A DNA stretch of 10,481 bases from Cruorifilaria tuberocauda (lineage: Eukaryota > Nematoda > Chromadorea > Rhabditida > Onchocercidae), in assembly GCA_013365365.1 (NCBI GenBank), contig JABVXU010001083.1:1-10481 (forward strand). The letters are read 5' to 3'. The notes under the pieces are model-generated. The model was not told where the DNA came from, did no database searches, and was given only the letters and a program-made list of their open reading frames with translations. The translations under genes were made by a program, and so were the position numbers. Positions 1-8,670 of the stretch are shown piece by piece (the stretch's first letter is position 1; every line of letters starts with the position of its first letter).

Positions 1-960
1 TGGATCTTTGATCCTTCATTTTGAAACTTTTCATTAATTATTCCTATTTCTCACATCATTTCAAAGAAATGCGACATAATTAATATTTTAGTGTTCTATT
101 ACATTAGAAGCTATCTAGATAAGGTATCTAAATCCATAAAAGCTGATTTGTCTAATAAAATGAACTGCCAGAGGGTGTTAAGCTTGCTGCTCATGATAAG
201 GAAAATTTTACATTGTTATAATTTCTGCTATAATTTCTCTGTTGAATATTGAAGAATCTAAAATAGAAACAAGAGAATAATACATTTGGTGAATGGGTTT
301 AGTAATCATGTAGTCAATATACGTTAACTTGCTATAATATTGGACTTTTTATTGTTGGTATAATAAAAATAATTTGGATCGAAAATGATAATAATAAAAA
401 GATAATTGCATTCTTAAAAAGCATAGTTTTTCACATCTTGAAGGTCGTTGATAAATGTGAATGAAATTTTCCCGCAGAAATGATTTAATAATCCGAATTG
501 TTTATCTCGCTGTTAGCTTTACGTTTCATTAATGTTTCAAAAGAGAAAATACATGAATGAAAGTAAGAAAATGCGAGAAAAAAATTGAAAAACAAAAAAA
601 AAGAAACGAAAAAAAAATTATATAATATTGATTGCAACGGCTGTTATTCTAATTTTTAAGTCTCTTTTTACTCCCGTTGTCTTTCCCTTTCTTTTTATGT
701 TGCATTTTTCATTTATTATATTCATTGAAACATTAAATAGTTTAAGTTGCAGTTATTTAAACTTATTTAAGTAGGATTGAATAATTCCTAAAACTCGCGG
801 TAGTTATTTTTATTTTTTATCTTAACATTATTATCTATTTTTCATTCTTTATCATTTTCGCTCAGGAAAGTTGATATCATGTAGCACAACCGAATCGTTG
901 TCAACACTTCCACATAGATAAAGGCTATTATAGACAAAGACATTTATTTCTAATCCTCAT
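1..960. other. AT-rich intergenic region, no gene seen
   Basis: I see no convincing coding region on either strand in this stretch. It is strongly AT-rich and contains a purine-rich, A-tract-rich segment at about 555-620, followed by a pyrimidine-rich segment at about 660-720. No tRNA-like clover-leaf, tandem array or terminal inverted repeat was noticed. It may be the downstream intergenic part of the receptor array, or the flank of a gene outside the window. Confidence 0.5.
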
Positions 961-971
961 TTCGGTTTACA

Positions 972-1453
972 ATGACAGAAAACATTGAAATAAAATTGAT
1001 TGGTTTGCGTAGAGACGGATTAAATATTAGAGTTGAGTCGATTGTTATTCGAGATTGCGACTTAAAAGTTGCTTAAAATGTTCTTCGAATTCCCGCGAAT
1101 AATTGTTTTCTTCGAGTTCGGTTTTGTATACAGAATCAGAAACCGTCAATTAGTCCCTGTGAGGAAGGGTTAATCGACCTTTAATGGATGAAACTAACGA
1201 CACAAGGTCATGAGATCAATTACAAATCAATAGTCTTTAATGATATCAGTAATCGGCAATGCCATGTACCGGAGAAATCAGTTCGATCAGTTTTGAAATC
1301 GTTGAAGGGCAAAATGTACTTGGATGCATTTCCTTATCATTTGCTCAACTTGCTAAGCGCGGATTGCTGTTCACCTACGATTTCAATGATCTGACGGATA
1401 ATGCGGTAGATGAAGTAATATGCTTGCCGAATGAGTCAGATTCGTTAATTTGA
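972..1453 (+). other. Possible coding remnant or unresolved exons, unknown product
   Basis: This patch is visibly richer in G and C than its surroundings and holds staggered plus-strand open frames. The first runs 972-1076 and starts MTENIEIKLIGLRRDG. The second runs 1078-1173 and starts MFFEFPRII. The third runs 1188-1394, and the fourth 1259-1453 contains VLGCISLSFAQLAKRG and FTYDFNDL. The first and fourth look most protein-like, with mixed hydrophobic and acidic residues. I found no set of GT-AG introns that joins them in phase, because the frame of the fourth meets a TAA at 1250 just before its first ATG. The minus strand over 1381-1480 is also open in two frames, so strand is not certain. 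It could be a frameshifted pseudogene, part of a gene with exons I missed, or chance. I do not recognise a family. Confidence 0.25.
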
Positions 1454-1506
1454 GAGTTAAAGGCTGCTTCATCACTTCAAATGATGGAAATTTTAATACA
1501 CTGACA

Positions 1507-1528
1507 TTCTTCAAGTGAACTTGAAGAA
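1507..1528. repeat. Short perfect inverted repeat
   Basis: A perfect palindrome with two 9-base arms (TTCTTCAAG and CTTGAAGAA) is separated by a 4-base loop TGAA. It lies between the possible plus-strand frame ending at 1453 and the minus-strand frame ending at 1536. It could form a hairpin in RNA or be a dimeric protein-binding site, but a repeat of this size can arise by chance. Confidence 0.35.
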
Positions 1529-1535
1529 AAATTCC

Positions 1536-1760
1536 CTAGCACCAGCAACCTATCATACGACCTTTAAACTCTACGTTAGCATTAATGTGATGAAGAACAC
1601 ATGAGATAATATGCAGTAACAGATGATAAAGCACGCGGCAACTGCAATTGTCGACGATATCGGGTGACGTGAAAAGATTGAAAGTGTTTTCTTTTACAAG
1701 CTTATTGTATTTGCGTGGAATCAAACTATTGGCTTCTGTGTCAGGCAGATGTGATAATCG
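1536..1760 (-). other. Possible exon or gene remnant with N-C-S-C-R motif
   Basis: A 74-codon open frame on the minus strand runs from just after a TAA (its last base at 1761) to a TAG at 1536-1538. A possible 3' splice site (CTGACACAG) would start an exon at 1735. The predicted peptide includes SLIPRKYNKL, then DNCSCRVLYHLLLHI, a short hydrophobic stretch, and HHINAN followed by GTAGAG, which could be a splice donor. The central motif is shared with the frame at 5965-6096, where the identity covers the DNA AACTGCAATT plus flanking bases, and the differences fall mostly at codon positions that keep similar residues. That conservation argues for former or present coding function. It lies on the same strand as the receptor array and downstream of pseudogene A. 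No family is recognised, and it may be one exon of a longer or broken gene. Confidence 0.3.
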
Positions 1761-2298
1761 TTAAGCTTAGATTGTACCTCAAACTTGGATAATTAAATCT
1801 TCATTCGGAGATTGGATACATACAATAATACAACATTAATACGTTAACATTAACAATTCTATGACATTCTGGAGAGTTTCACGATCAATAAGGCCAGCGA
1901 AAGGTACCCAATCCTAACCTTTAGTTCACTAGCCACAGTCCTTGAGACAAATTCTTAACAATGCTTCTGGTTCTCAGAACCTTCTTTATTCTGAAGGAGG
2001 GCGGATTGTGTACGATTCATACTTTACAACAAGAAGGCTTTAATAGTAAAAGTTTAAAGCTTCTTTTTACAATTTACCAACAGAGAACGTACCATTCACA
2101 ATATTGGATAAGGTCAAAAGATTTTATTATCTTCGTTTTTTTCATAATTCCATCGACGAATTTGTGAACAAGGGGCTTACAAATTTTGTTTACCATATTA
2201 AGATCCGAACATGGGATTTCAAGTTTCTTCGATTTTCAACGACAGCAATTTTATCACGAACAAAACAATGAATTAGATAATAGTATTGGTATCAACAC
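1761..2298. other. Region downstream of pseudogene A, no firm gene
   Basis: Two minus-strand stretches look exon-like. About 2070-2150 is open and reads LVHKFVDGIMKKTK. About 1930-2005 follows a good acceptor (CCTCCTTCAG) and reads KKVLRTRSIVKNLSQGLW before a TAA. Joining the first to the second through its GT donors creates a TGA, so they do not form a working gene as read. The second shows loose similarity to the exon at 5736-5856 of the unknown gene downstream of receptor B. I treat both as possible decayed exons carried with the duplicated unit. Confidence 0.25.
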
Positions 2299-4062
2299 TT
2301 ATCGCATTTGTTTGATTGAAATGATATTTACTAAGTTTATTTGGTACTGTTCACTCTATTTCGGTTCATTATGAAATTGCGATTGGAGAATATGAATATG
2401 AAGTGAAATTGAAATATGGGAAATTAAAGAGACATGTGAAATTTAAATTTGAGAAGTCAAAAAATTATCTGAAGCGAATGAGCAGTCTCGATAATTTAAG
2501 AATTAGAAGTTCAAATATTATCAATATAGTTATTACCCACCCAATGCACTCACTGCAAACTACATATAAGCTATTTTAGTTCCACCTACTTCGAAGATTC
2601 CATCAATGCGGAAAATAGCTGTGAGAAATGCATATATGATAGTAGTGATGCATCTCCCATTAAAACCATGAAAAGTTATGACGTACGACGCTGATTAATG
2701 TAAAACTTAGCGTAGACTATGAAGTACGATTTCCACTTCCACGACTTCCAATGATCTTGGCACATTTTCGTAAAATATAATATTAAAATCGTAAATACAT
2801 AATCAAAATGTGAAAATGTTCAATTTACTATTATATTACTTCTTTGAAAAAAAAGATGTCCTGGCTCAAGTTTTCTTCCGCTGCATTACTTTGGCGTTTT
2901 CTTTCCTGTAATTACATTTACAAGAATTCAACTACAATTCCAACACTGATAATCTCCCCATATTTGATATGTATAATTTATTTAAGAACGCTATAACGGA
3001 ATTATTAAATCACTAAAGAAATAAACTTTGGGATAGCATCGGTCAGAAAGTTCAAATGCTAACGTTTTGATTTCGTGTTTTATAGAACAAAGTAAAAACA
3101 TACTTTTAAGTAGGTAATGGTTCGATAGAAAGCAATAGCATTGACGACAAGAGTGATAACGATGACACCATCAGACAGAACCATGGCAATATAGGCGATG
3201 AAGGGGTGACTGCACGGTCCATACAAGGTTGACCATGAATATTTATCTGCTTCGAAGTATCTCACGCATTCAACTGTCAGTTAAAATTTCTTTAATTAAT
3301 TAATTTGACAAAATGGATTTCTAGAATGCTATGAATCTAAGATATAGCACACTTCTTTGCCCAAAGGCGATTTATAGCCAAAGCCAATTGCATCCAAATG
3401 GCTGCGTGTATTGCCGAATTTGAAATAGGGAAAAAATTCCACCGAAAATAATTCGTGGAAATTTTTGATAAAGTTCCATTACCCCGATTAATTTTATCTA
3501 ATTTATTATGTAAGGGAACAGAAGTGAAATAGGGTAAGTTGGAAGATGAAAAAATTATATTAATTTAAAAGATTTAATGAGTGGATATACATCATATTGC
3601 TGGATAAATTCACTTCTGCCTATCAAGATATCATTGACCGTTTTGAATGAATAACTAGTATAAAATGATACTAATTTTCTGCAGAAAGCCTATTAAAAAA
3701 TACCTGTTGACCCCTAAAAATGGAATGTAATCGATGTTTAAGGATTCATTAATGACTTGCTGGATTATTCCAAAGAAATAGGATGCTAACAGTGTGGAGT
3801 TGAATGATAGATAAGCTTTACAGCACACCGAACACATTGTGATAGCGCTTTAACTTGCGATGAGATGGAGCGATACTGCATATGCGAACAGTCCAGACAG
3901 TGCCACCTGTGAGCTCGAAGTACAGTGGAGTGAAGTTGTGAGTAACCAGGCTATCCGTTGAATGGACTTTTCCATAAAGACAAAGAATTGAAACTATACC
4001 GGAATTGGTATTATATAAGTAGTAATACTACTATCAATTATTATCAAACTGAAGTTTGCCAT
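2299..4062 (-). pseudogene. Srx-like chemoreceptor pseudogene (array copy A)
   Basis: This is a degraded copy of the receptor at 6114-8404, aligned exon by exon on the minus strand. Exon 1 (4000-4062) is intact: ATG at 4062 and 21 codons ending before GTATAG. Exon 2 (about 3761-3906) has an intact acceptor but several small indels, a TAA at 3850-3852 in the starting frame, and a GC instead of GT donor. Exon 3 (about 3361-3484) has its acceptor AG changed to GG. It keeps the TM3 region (AAIWMQLALAINRLWA) and then loses about 118 bases, removing TM4. Exon 4 (3104-3273) is fully open, with YFEADKYSWSTLYGPC and donor GTATGT. Exon 5 (2840-2905) is open. Exon 6 (about 2542-2655) lacks the acceptor and carries TAG at 2560-2562 where B and C encode Trp; its end also lost the S-D-G motif. 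Exon 7 (about 2299-2402) has AC in place of the acceptor AG and a shifted C-terminus. The combination of lesions rules out a full-length product. Residual transcription cannot be excluded. Confidence 0.88.
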
Positions 4063-4349
4063 TTTTTTTCATGAAATTTAACAATGAAGACCGATCTATT
4101 TTATTATCAATTAATTCCTGAAATTAAATTTTATTACACTGGCAAAAAATTCCGATATTGATTATTTCCTAAGTAAAAATTCAATGTTAATATCAAATTG
4201 ACAATAAAAACTCTAAAAAGGAGAAAGTTATTTTAAGAGAAACATAAATCAGAGGAAATGTAAAAATAATTCATTCTTTTTCTCAGACAAAAAAATTTTT
4301 GTTTTTCTTTAATCAAAACCTTCATTAGGACCTATAAAACACTGAACCT

Positions 4350-4411
4350 AAAGCTTCACTACAGAACTTTTATGAAAACAAAATCCTATTAAAAGAGGCT
4401 GAAATATTGTT
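4350..4411 (-). promoter_or_regulatory. Conserved upstream block of array copy A
   Basis: This block is clearly similar to 8606-8670 upstream of receptor B, while the sequence between each block and its start codon has diverged more. Read on the minus strand it holds TATTTCAGCCTCT and then CATAAAAGTTCTGTA. The CATAAAAG element resembles a TATA box and lies about 310 bases upstream of the start codon at 4062. The TTTCAG could instead be a 3' splice site for an untranslated leader exon or for trans-splicing. Function is inferred from conservation only. Confidence 0.4.
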
Positions 4412-5028
4412 AAAAAGAGGAATTATCCTAATTAAAAGGACCAAACGGAATACGTTAGATTTAATCTTTGAATGTAATCGTCTTCGTAGCAGTTGTCAAA
4501 TAATGAATTTTTGCTTTTAATCAAATTAATTTTCAGTTATTTCTTAAGCTGCAACAAAACGGTTTTGCATTTTCGACCGTCGAATTGATAAGCATATTTC
4601 ATGATATCTTATGAATCGACGCATTTTATGATGAACATCACAAACGTTTCAATTGCCACACCAGCCTATTGCCCGAATTATAATAAAACAAACTAAAACT
4701 AAATAATTCAACAAACAGGAAATGAAGAATCTAATTGGAAAAAATACAAAACAAAAGTTTTCATTGACTTTTGCCACCAGATCTTTCAATCGGAAACTTG
4801 CTCAAAGAAGCGAAAAAAAATAGAACAAAGCTAACTGTTGTGAACAACAAGAATTATTGTAATTGATTGTAATATAAAACATATGTTAAAGGATAGAGAT
4901 AATATGAGCAATAACTTTTCGTGATTCATAAAGTATGTACAAATTATGAAGCAATTCAAATTTGGATCAGTTAGACTTGACACGAGTAACGAATTATTAT
5001 CGATTAGATGAAAAAGCTTAAATTGACA
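4412..5028. other. Intergenic region, no gene seen
   Basis: This AT-rich stretch lies between the 3' end of the predicted gene at 5029-5856 and the upstream block of pseudogene A. I found no phase-compatible exons in it and no convincing AATAAA signal just downstream of the stop at 5029. It presumably contains the 3' untranslated region of the former and upstream regulatory DNA of the latter. Confidence 0.4.
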
Positions 5029-5856
5029 TCAAATGAAGGAAATCAAAATTTTCTCCAAAACTGATATTGATTGCAAAATAATTCTATTCGAATAGTCATT
5101 AAGAGTTCCACTAGTAATTAAAGAAATAGCAGCTTAGCATAGGAAATGAGAATAGCTAAGAATGGCCACATAAAAACAGAAATGTACAAGTAATCGATGA
5201 AGAACTTACATGGTGAAATAGGTTTGCTCTTTGATTTTCATAAGTTTAACGCCTAGCTTTTTCCAATCTCGTACTGAAATCGACAATCTAAAGGATTTTG
5301 ATCATTACATTTACTGATCTGCTTACATTCAATAAATTGTAACCACTGTCGCAAAACCCAAAATTACTTCTAATCATATAATACTAATCACATATTATCG
5401 TATAGCCAAACAAAATTAAATTAACAAATCATTCAAGGAAAAATCTCTCAATGAACGACTTACCATTTGCTATAAATGTAAGTTGAGGTTTCGCTTTCTG
5501 TAATTAGCACATTCTCATCATGGATACTGTCATAAATGCTGTTTTATAGAATTCCTTTCATCATTTATACAACTGCAATTCATATGTAAATTGTTTTAGC
5601 TTAAATCTTCTACATTCGTGCACCTGCAAATTTTCACTTTGAAAAACTGGTAATTCAATTCACATGAAAATTCTCTCAAACTTATTTCCATTCTGCAGCA
5701 CAAGTGTAAAAAACCTCATCTTTTACACATTTTACATATATTCGTTTAATTCTAATATTAATTGTAATAGTGATATATCCTCAAGGATTAAGCTCAAAGA
5801 GTTGGTCCAAAAAGAATCTTCAAGATTATGCAGTAGATTATTACTTGTCTTACGGA
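5029..5856 (-). CDS. Predicted multi-exon gene of unknown function (3' part)
   Basis: Five minus-strand exons join without a stop: 5736-5856, 5638-5692, 5464-5497, 5210-5273 and 5029-5110 (TGA). Introns are 43, 140, 190 and 99 bases. Donors read GTAAAA, GTGAAA, GTAAGT and GTAAGT; acceptors read GCTGCAG, ATTACAG, ATTTCAG and TTACTAG. Successive phases 2, 0, 1 and 2 fit at every junction, which is unlikely by chance. The roughly 118-residue product contains NLLHNLEDSFWTNSLSLILE, then REFSCELNYQFFK, then QLTFIANVRDWKKLGVKLMK, and ends in SVLEKILISFI. It is rich in amphipathic helix-like segments, with no signal peptide or clear membrane span. The second exon could alternatively end at 5614 (donor GTAGAA), adding eight residues. 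The 5' end is unresolved: no in-frame ATG was found, and the first exon might instead begin at 5892. It lies between receptor copies on the same strand. I do not recognise a family; a pseudogene or a miscalled exon chain remains possible. Confidence 0.45.
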
Positions 5857-5919
5857 CTGTTTTGGTTTTTAATAATTGATTGTGAACATAATCTGAACTT
5901 CAATATTCACATTTTCGGC

Positions 5920-5939
5920 AATTAACAAGTGAATCAGAA
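5920..5939. repeat. 20-base segment shared with 9651-9670
   Basis: AATTAACAAGTGAATCAGAA occurs identically here and at 9651-9670, with weaker similarity on both sides. It lies about 175 bases downstream (minus strand) of the stop codon of receptor B, and the matching segment lies about 150 bases downstream of the stop codon of receptor C. It marks the duplicated unit as extending beyond the coding region. Confidence 0.6.
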
Positions 5940-5964
5940 AAATGAGTTCCTGAATATGAACCTA

Positions 5965-6096
5965 TCAGATAACTCTTGCATATCTATATAGTATTAACAT
6001 AATGTTATCAGAAGAGAATACGGCATTGGATAAGAAAGAATAATAATAAAACATGCGGCAACTGCAATTTGATCCTAAGGAAGGTAGTAAATTACG
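5965..6096 (-). other. Possible exon with N-C-S-C-R motif downstream of receptor B
   Basis: An open frame of 43 codons runs from just after a TAG to a TGA at 5965. It reads NLLPSLGSNCSCRMFYYY and continues with SFLSNA followed by GTATTC, a possible donor. The SNCSCR part matches DNCSCR in the frame at 1536-1760 at both DNA and peptide level, and a GT lies in the same phase after the N-A residues in both. It starts 17 bases downstream of the receptor stop codon. I could not join it in phase to the next exon-like block at 5736-5856. It could be a fragment of a second gene in the duplicated unit, or a conserved piece of receptor 3' untranslated sequence. Confidence 0.25.
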
Positions 6097-6113
6097 CTAT
6101 TAATATTGATCAA

Positions 6114-8404
6114 TTATCGCGTTCGCTTCATTAAAGTCATTAAAGTTAAGTTTGACGTTGTTGAACGTTTATTCGCTGAGTTCTGATCCATCATCAGATT
6201 GCGATTGAAGAATACGAATATGAAACTGAAATTGCAATCACTCAAAGAATTACGACATTGGGAGTGATTAATGTAATTTTCAAGCTTTACAGTGCTGTAA
6301 AGCAGTGGACAACGGAAATCTAAGCAACGATGCAAATTTTGATAAATGAGGACATGTAGCCGATACATTAGTGGGATCTGGAAATCGACTGTAACCATTT
6401 AGCAATATCAGTAATTTAAAGAGAAAATTTTTAATTCAGTTATTATTAAAAGTAATTTTACCCATCTGATGTGCTCATTGCAAGCCACACGTATGTTATT
6501 TTAACCACACGTGTTACGAAATTTCCATTAAAGTGGAAAATAGCTACGAGAAATGCATGTGTGACAGTGGTAACGCATGTCTGAAATATCTTCTAATAAA
6601 AATTATGACGTACGATAGATATTAAATCAATTGTAAAACTTAATGTGGAGGAGAAGTACGTGAACATACGCCATATCCTTTTTCTATGATTTTCTGTGCT
6701 CTTAAGAAATCATATTGAAAATTACAAATTTACAATAAATTCAATTTGCTCTTACCTCTTTGAAAAAGAAGATATCTTGCCTTAAGCTTTCCTGTGTTGA
6801 ATTAAGCTTTTGACGTTTTTTTTCCTGCAATCATACTTACGAGACTTCTATGATAATATCGCGTTAATAAAATCTCCCATCATGTAAGTACAAATTGTTC
6901 AAATTATTAAATCACTGAAGGAATAGATTTTCGAAATTTCTAAGTGAATCATTGCAATGTTTTCCAAAGGTCGAACTCATAACTTTTTTAATAAAATTAA
7001 ACCGTACTCTTAAATAAGTCATGATTCTATAGAAAGCAATAGCATTGACGATAAGAGTGATAACGATAATACCATCAGACAAAACCATAGCAATATAGGC
7101 AATGAAAGGGTGATTGCACGGTCCATACAAGGTTGACCATGAATATGTGTCCGCTTCGAAGTATTCCACGCATTCAACTGTCAATTAAAATTTCTTTAAT
7201 TAATTAATTTGGCTAGATGGATCCTACAGCACCAATAGAATCTAAATTTCGCATAAAATTGTTCAAAAGAATACCGTTGTAATAAAGCGCAGTGATTAGC
7301 ATACTGAATGACCACAGAGATATGACTGTTATTCGAGCATTTCTTGGATTAAAAATTCGGTGATATGCCAACGGATATGAAATCGCCCAAAAGCGATTTA
7401 TGGCCAAAACGAACTGTATCCAAATGGCTGCATAAACTGTCGAATTTCCAATCGGAGACGTTAGCGACATGAAGATTTTCCACGGAATATATATTGGCAG
7501 CACTTGTCTGATAAATTTGATGTAATTTGTTATGTAAGCACAAACAAGAACTGAAGAAGCAGGGGAAGTCAGAAGAAGATAAAAATAGACTTTATGATCA
7601 AACTATTAAATAGATATGTGTGGAAGGCTTAGTTCTTTCATAGAATAAATTTTCCGAGACTTACTCATGTGAAAGATTGCGTGGACTGTTTTACGAAAGT
7701 TTTTGTTTCAATTAGCAAAAATTAGAAATCTGTCACTGATTGTTTCGAAAAATATTTAATAAACAGTTTACTGGTAACTCGACACTATTAGCAAGACTGT
7801 CTTATAGGTACTTACAACATCAAAGATTAAAATTTATAACAATTACAAATTTTTATCACAATATCACTGACGCATGTTGAATGACCAATTAGTAAAAAAT
7901 GATAAAGCAGAAAACCTATAAAAAATACCTGTTGACCACTAAAAAATTAATGTACTGAATAATAAGCATGTATTAATAACTTACTCAATAATTCTGACAA
8001 TCGTCCAAAGGAATAGAACGCTGACAGTTTGAATATGAAATGAAACATAAGCGATACATAAAACACCAAATACATTATGATACCTTTCTGACTTGTGTAT
8101 CAAATAGAGTGATGTTATGTATGATACTAATCCAAATAAAGCCACCTGAAGTGAAAAATTTTAAGATTAACTATTCTTGCGTAACTTAATATTATTTCAA
8201 TAAGTGATTTCAGATAATGGAATCGAGAATGAATGTAACAATGATGAAGTTTTAGTATTTCATGGAGAAACGCTGTGAATAAGAGAAAAGTATTTGCTGA
8301 GTAGTTGAATAATTCTGTTTGCGGAAGTCTAGAAATTGAAACTCTACCGGAATTGAGATTACATGGGCAACGGCATTGACATCAAACTCCGTGCTATTTC
8401 CCAT
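6114..8404 (-). CDS. Srx-like seven-transmembrane chemoreceptor (array copy B), complete
   Basis: Seven exons on the minus strand encode 306 residues: 8348-8404, 7985-8145, 7275-7507, 7008-7177, 6756-6824, 6462-6580 and 6114-6225 (TAA). Every intron is GT-AG, and the phases (0, 2, 1, 0, 0, 2) close exactly. The start ATG at 8404 gives a short exon with a possible N-glycosylation site (NST, residue 3). Predicted membrane spans lie near residues 14-34, 45-70, 93-112, 130-149, 176-199, 225-247 and 255-276. Family-like features are FGVLC at the start of TM2, AINRFWAISYP at the end of TM3 (residues 108-118, in the DRY position), cysteines 153 and 171 around an aromatic extracellular loop with YSWSTLYGPC, a basic third cytoplasmic loop ending QDIFFFKE, and STSDGFIFVFFNRNL at TM7. 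Length matches nematode Srx receptors (about 300-330). The likely role is G-protein-coupled chemosensation at the cell surface; the ligand is unknown. The least certain junction is exon 2 to exon 3 (477-base intron). Srx is my best assignment; a related Sr family is possible. Confidence 0.82.
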
Positions 8405-8605
8405 TCTTTACCATCAAATTCATCATGAAATTTGAAAATGATATCTGATCGTTTTCACTACTAATCAATTCACTGAAATTGCATTTTAGTGTCGACAAAG
8501 AAAATCTGGAAAAAGAGAGAAAGAGGAAAACATGAATTGAATAATGCTTTTCTTCTGTCAAAACGTCTATTTTTCGTTAAACTCTACAAGATACTTACTT
8601 ATTCC

Positions 8606-8670
8606 AAAGCTTCATTACAGAACTTTTATGGAAGCAAAATCGAATGAAGAGAGGCTGAAATAATGCTGTT
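8606..8670 (-). promoter_or_regulatory. Conserved upstream block of receptor B
   Basis: This is the counterpart of 4350-4411. On the minus strand it contains TTTCAGCCTCTCTTC and then CATAAAAGTTCTGTAATG. The CATAAAAG element lies about 220 bases upstream of the start codon at 8404. Conservation between an intact gene and a pseudogene shows shared origin, not necessarily present function. A core promoter element, or an acceptor for an untranslated or spliced-leader exon, are the main possibilities. Confidence 0.4.

Noticed and set aside
580..620. A-rich tract as a possible poly(A) tail of a retrocopy
   Set aside because: It is interrupted by G and T, has no coding sequence upstream and no target-site duplication that I could see.
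1961..2167. Plus-strand open frame of 68 codons
   Set aside because: Composition is poor and the opposite strand has better exon-like signals; likely chance.
2186..2374. Plus-strand open frame of 62 codons
   Set aside because: It overlaps antisense to the degraded last exon of pseudogene A and has no recognisable features.
5018..5060. Alternative last exon of the unknown gene (acceptor AATATCAG)
   Set aside because: It is in phase, but the exon at 5029-5110 has a better pyrimidine-rich acceptor, comes first, and gives a longer open reading.
5664..5879. Plus-strand open frame of 71 codons
   Set aside because: It is antisense to the phase-compatible minus-strand exons at 5638-5856 and shows no family features.
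6226..6398. Upstream part of the long minus-strand open frame that ends at 6114
   Set aside because: Only 6114-6225 is exon 7 of receptor B. The acceptor ATTTCAG at 6226-6232 and phase agreement with exon 6 show that the rest is intron.
7349..7543. Minus-strand open frame overlapping exon 3 of receptor B
   Set aside because: It is an out-of-frame shadow of the receptor exon; the receptor frame carries the NRF and TM3 features.
7929..7954. A 26-base exon in intron 2 of receptor B
   Set aside because: It fits the phase of one alternative junction but contains an in-frame TAG, and its upstream intron would be only 30 bases.
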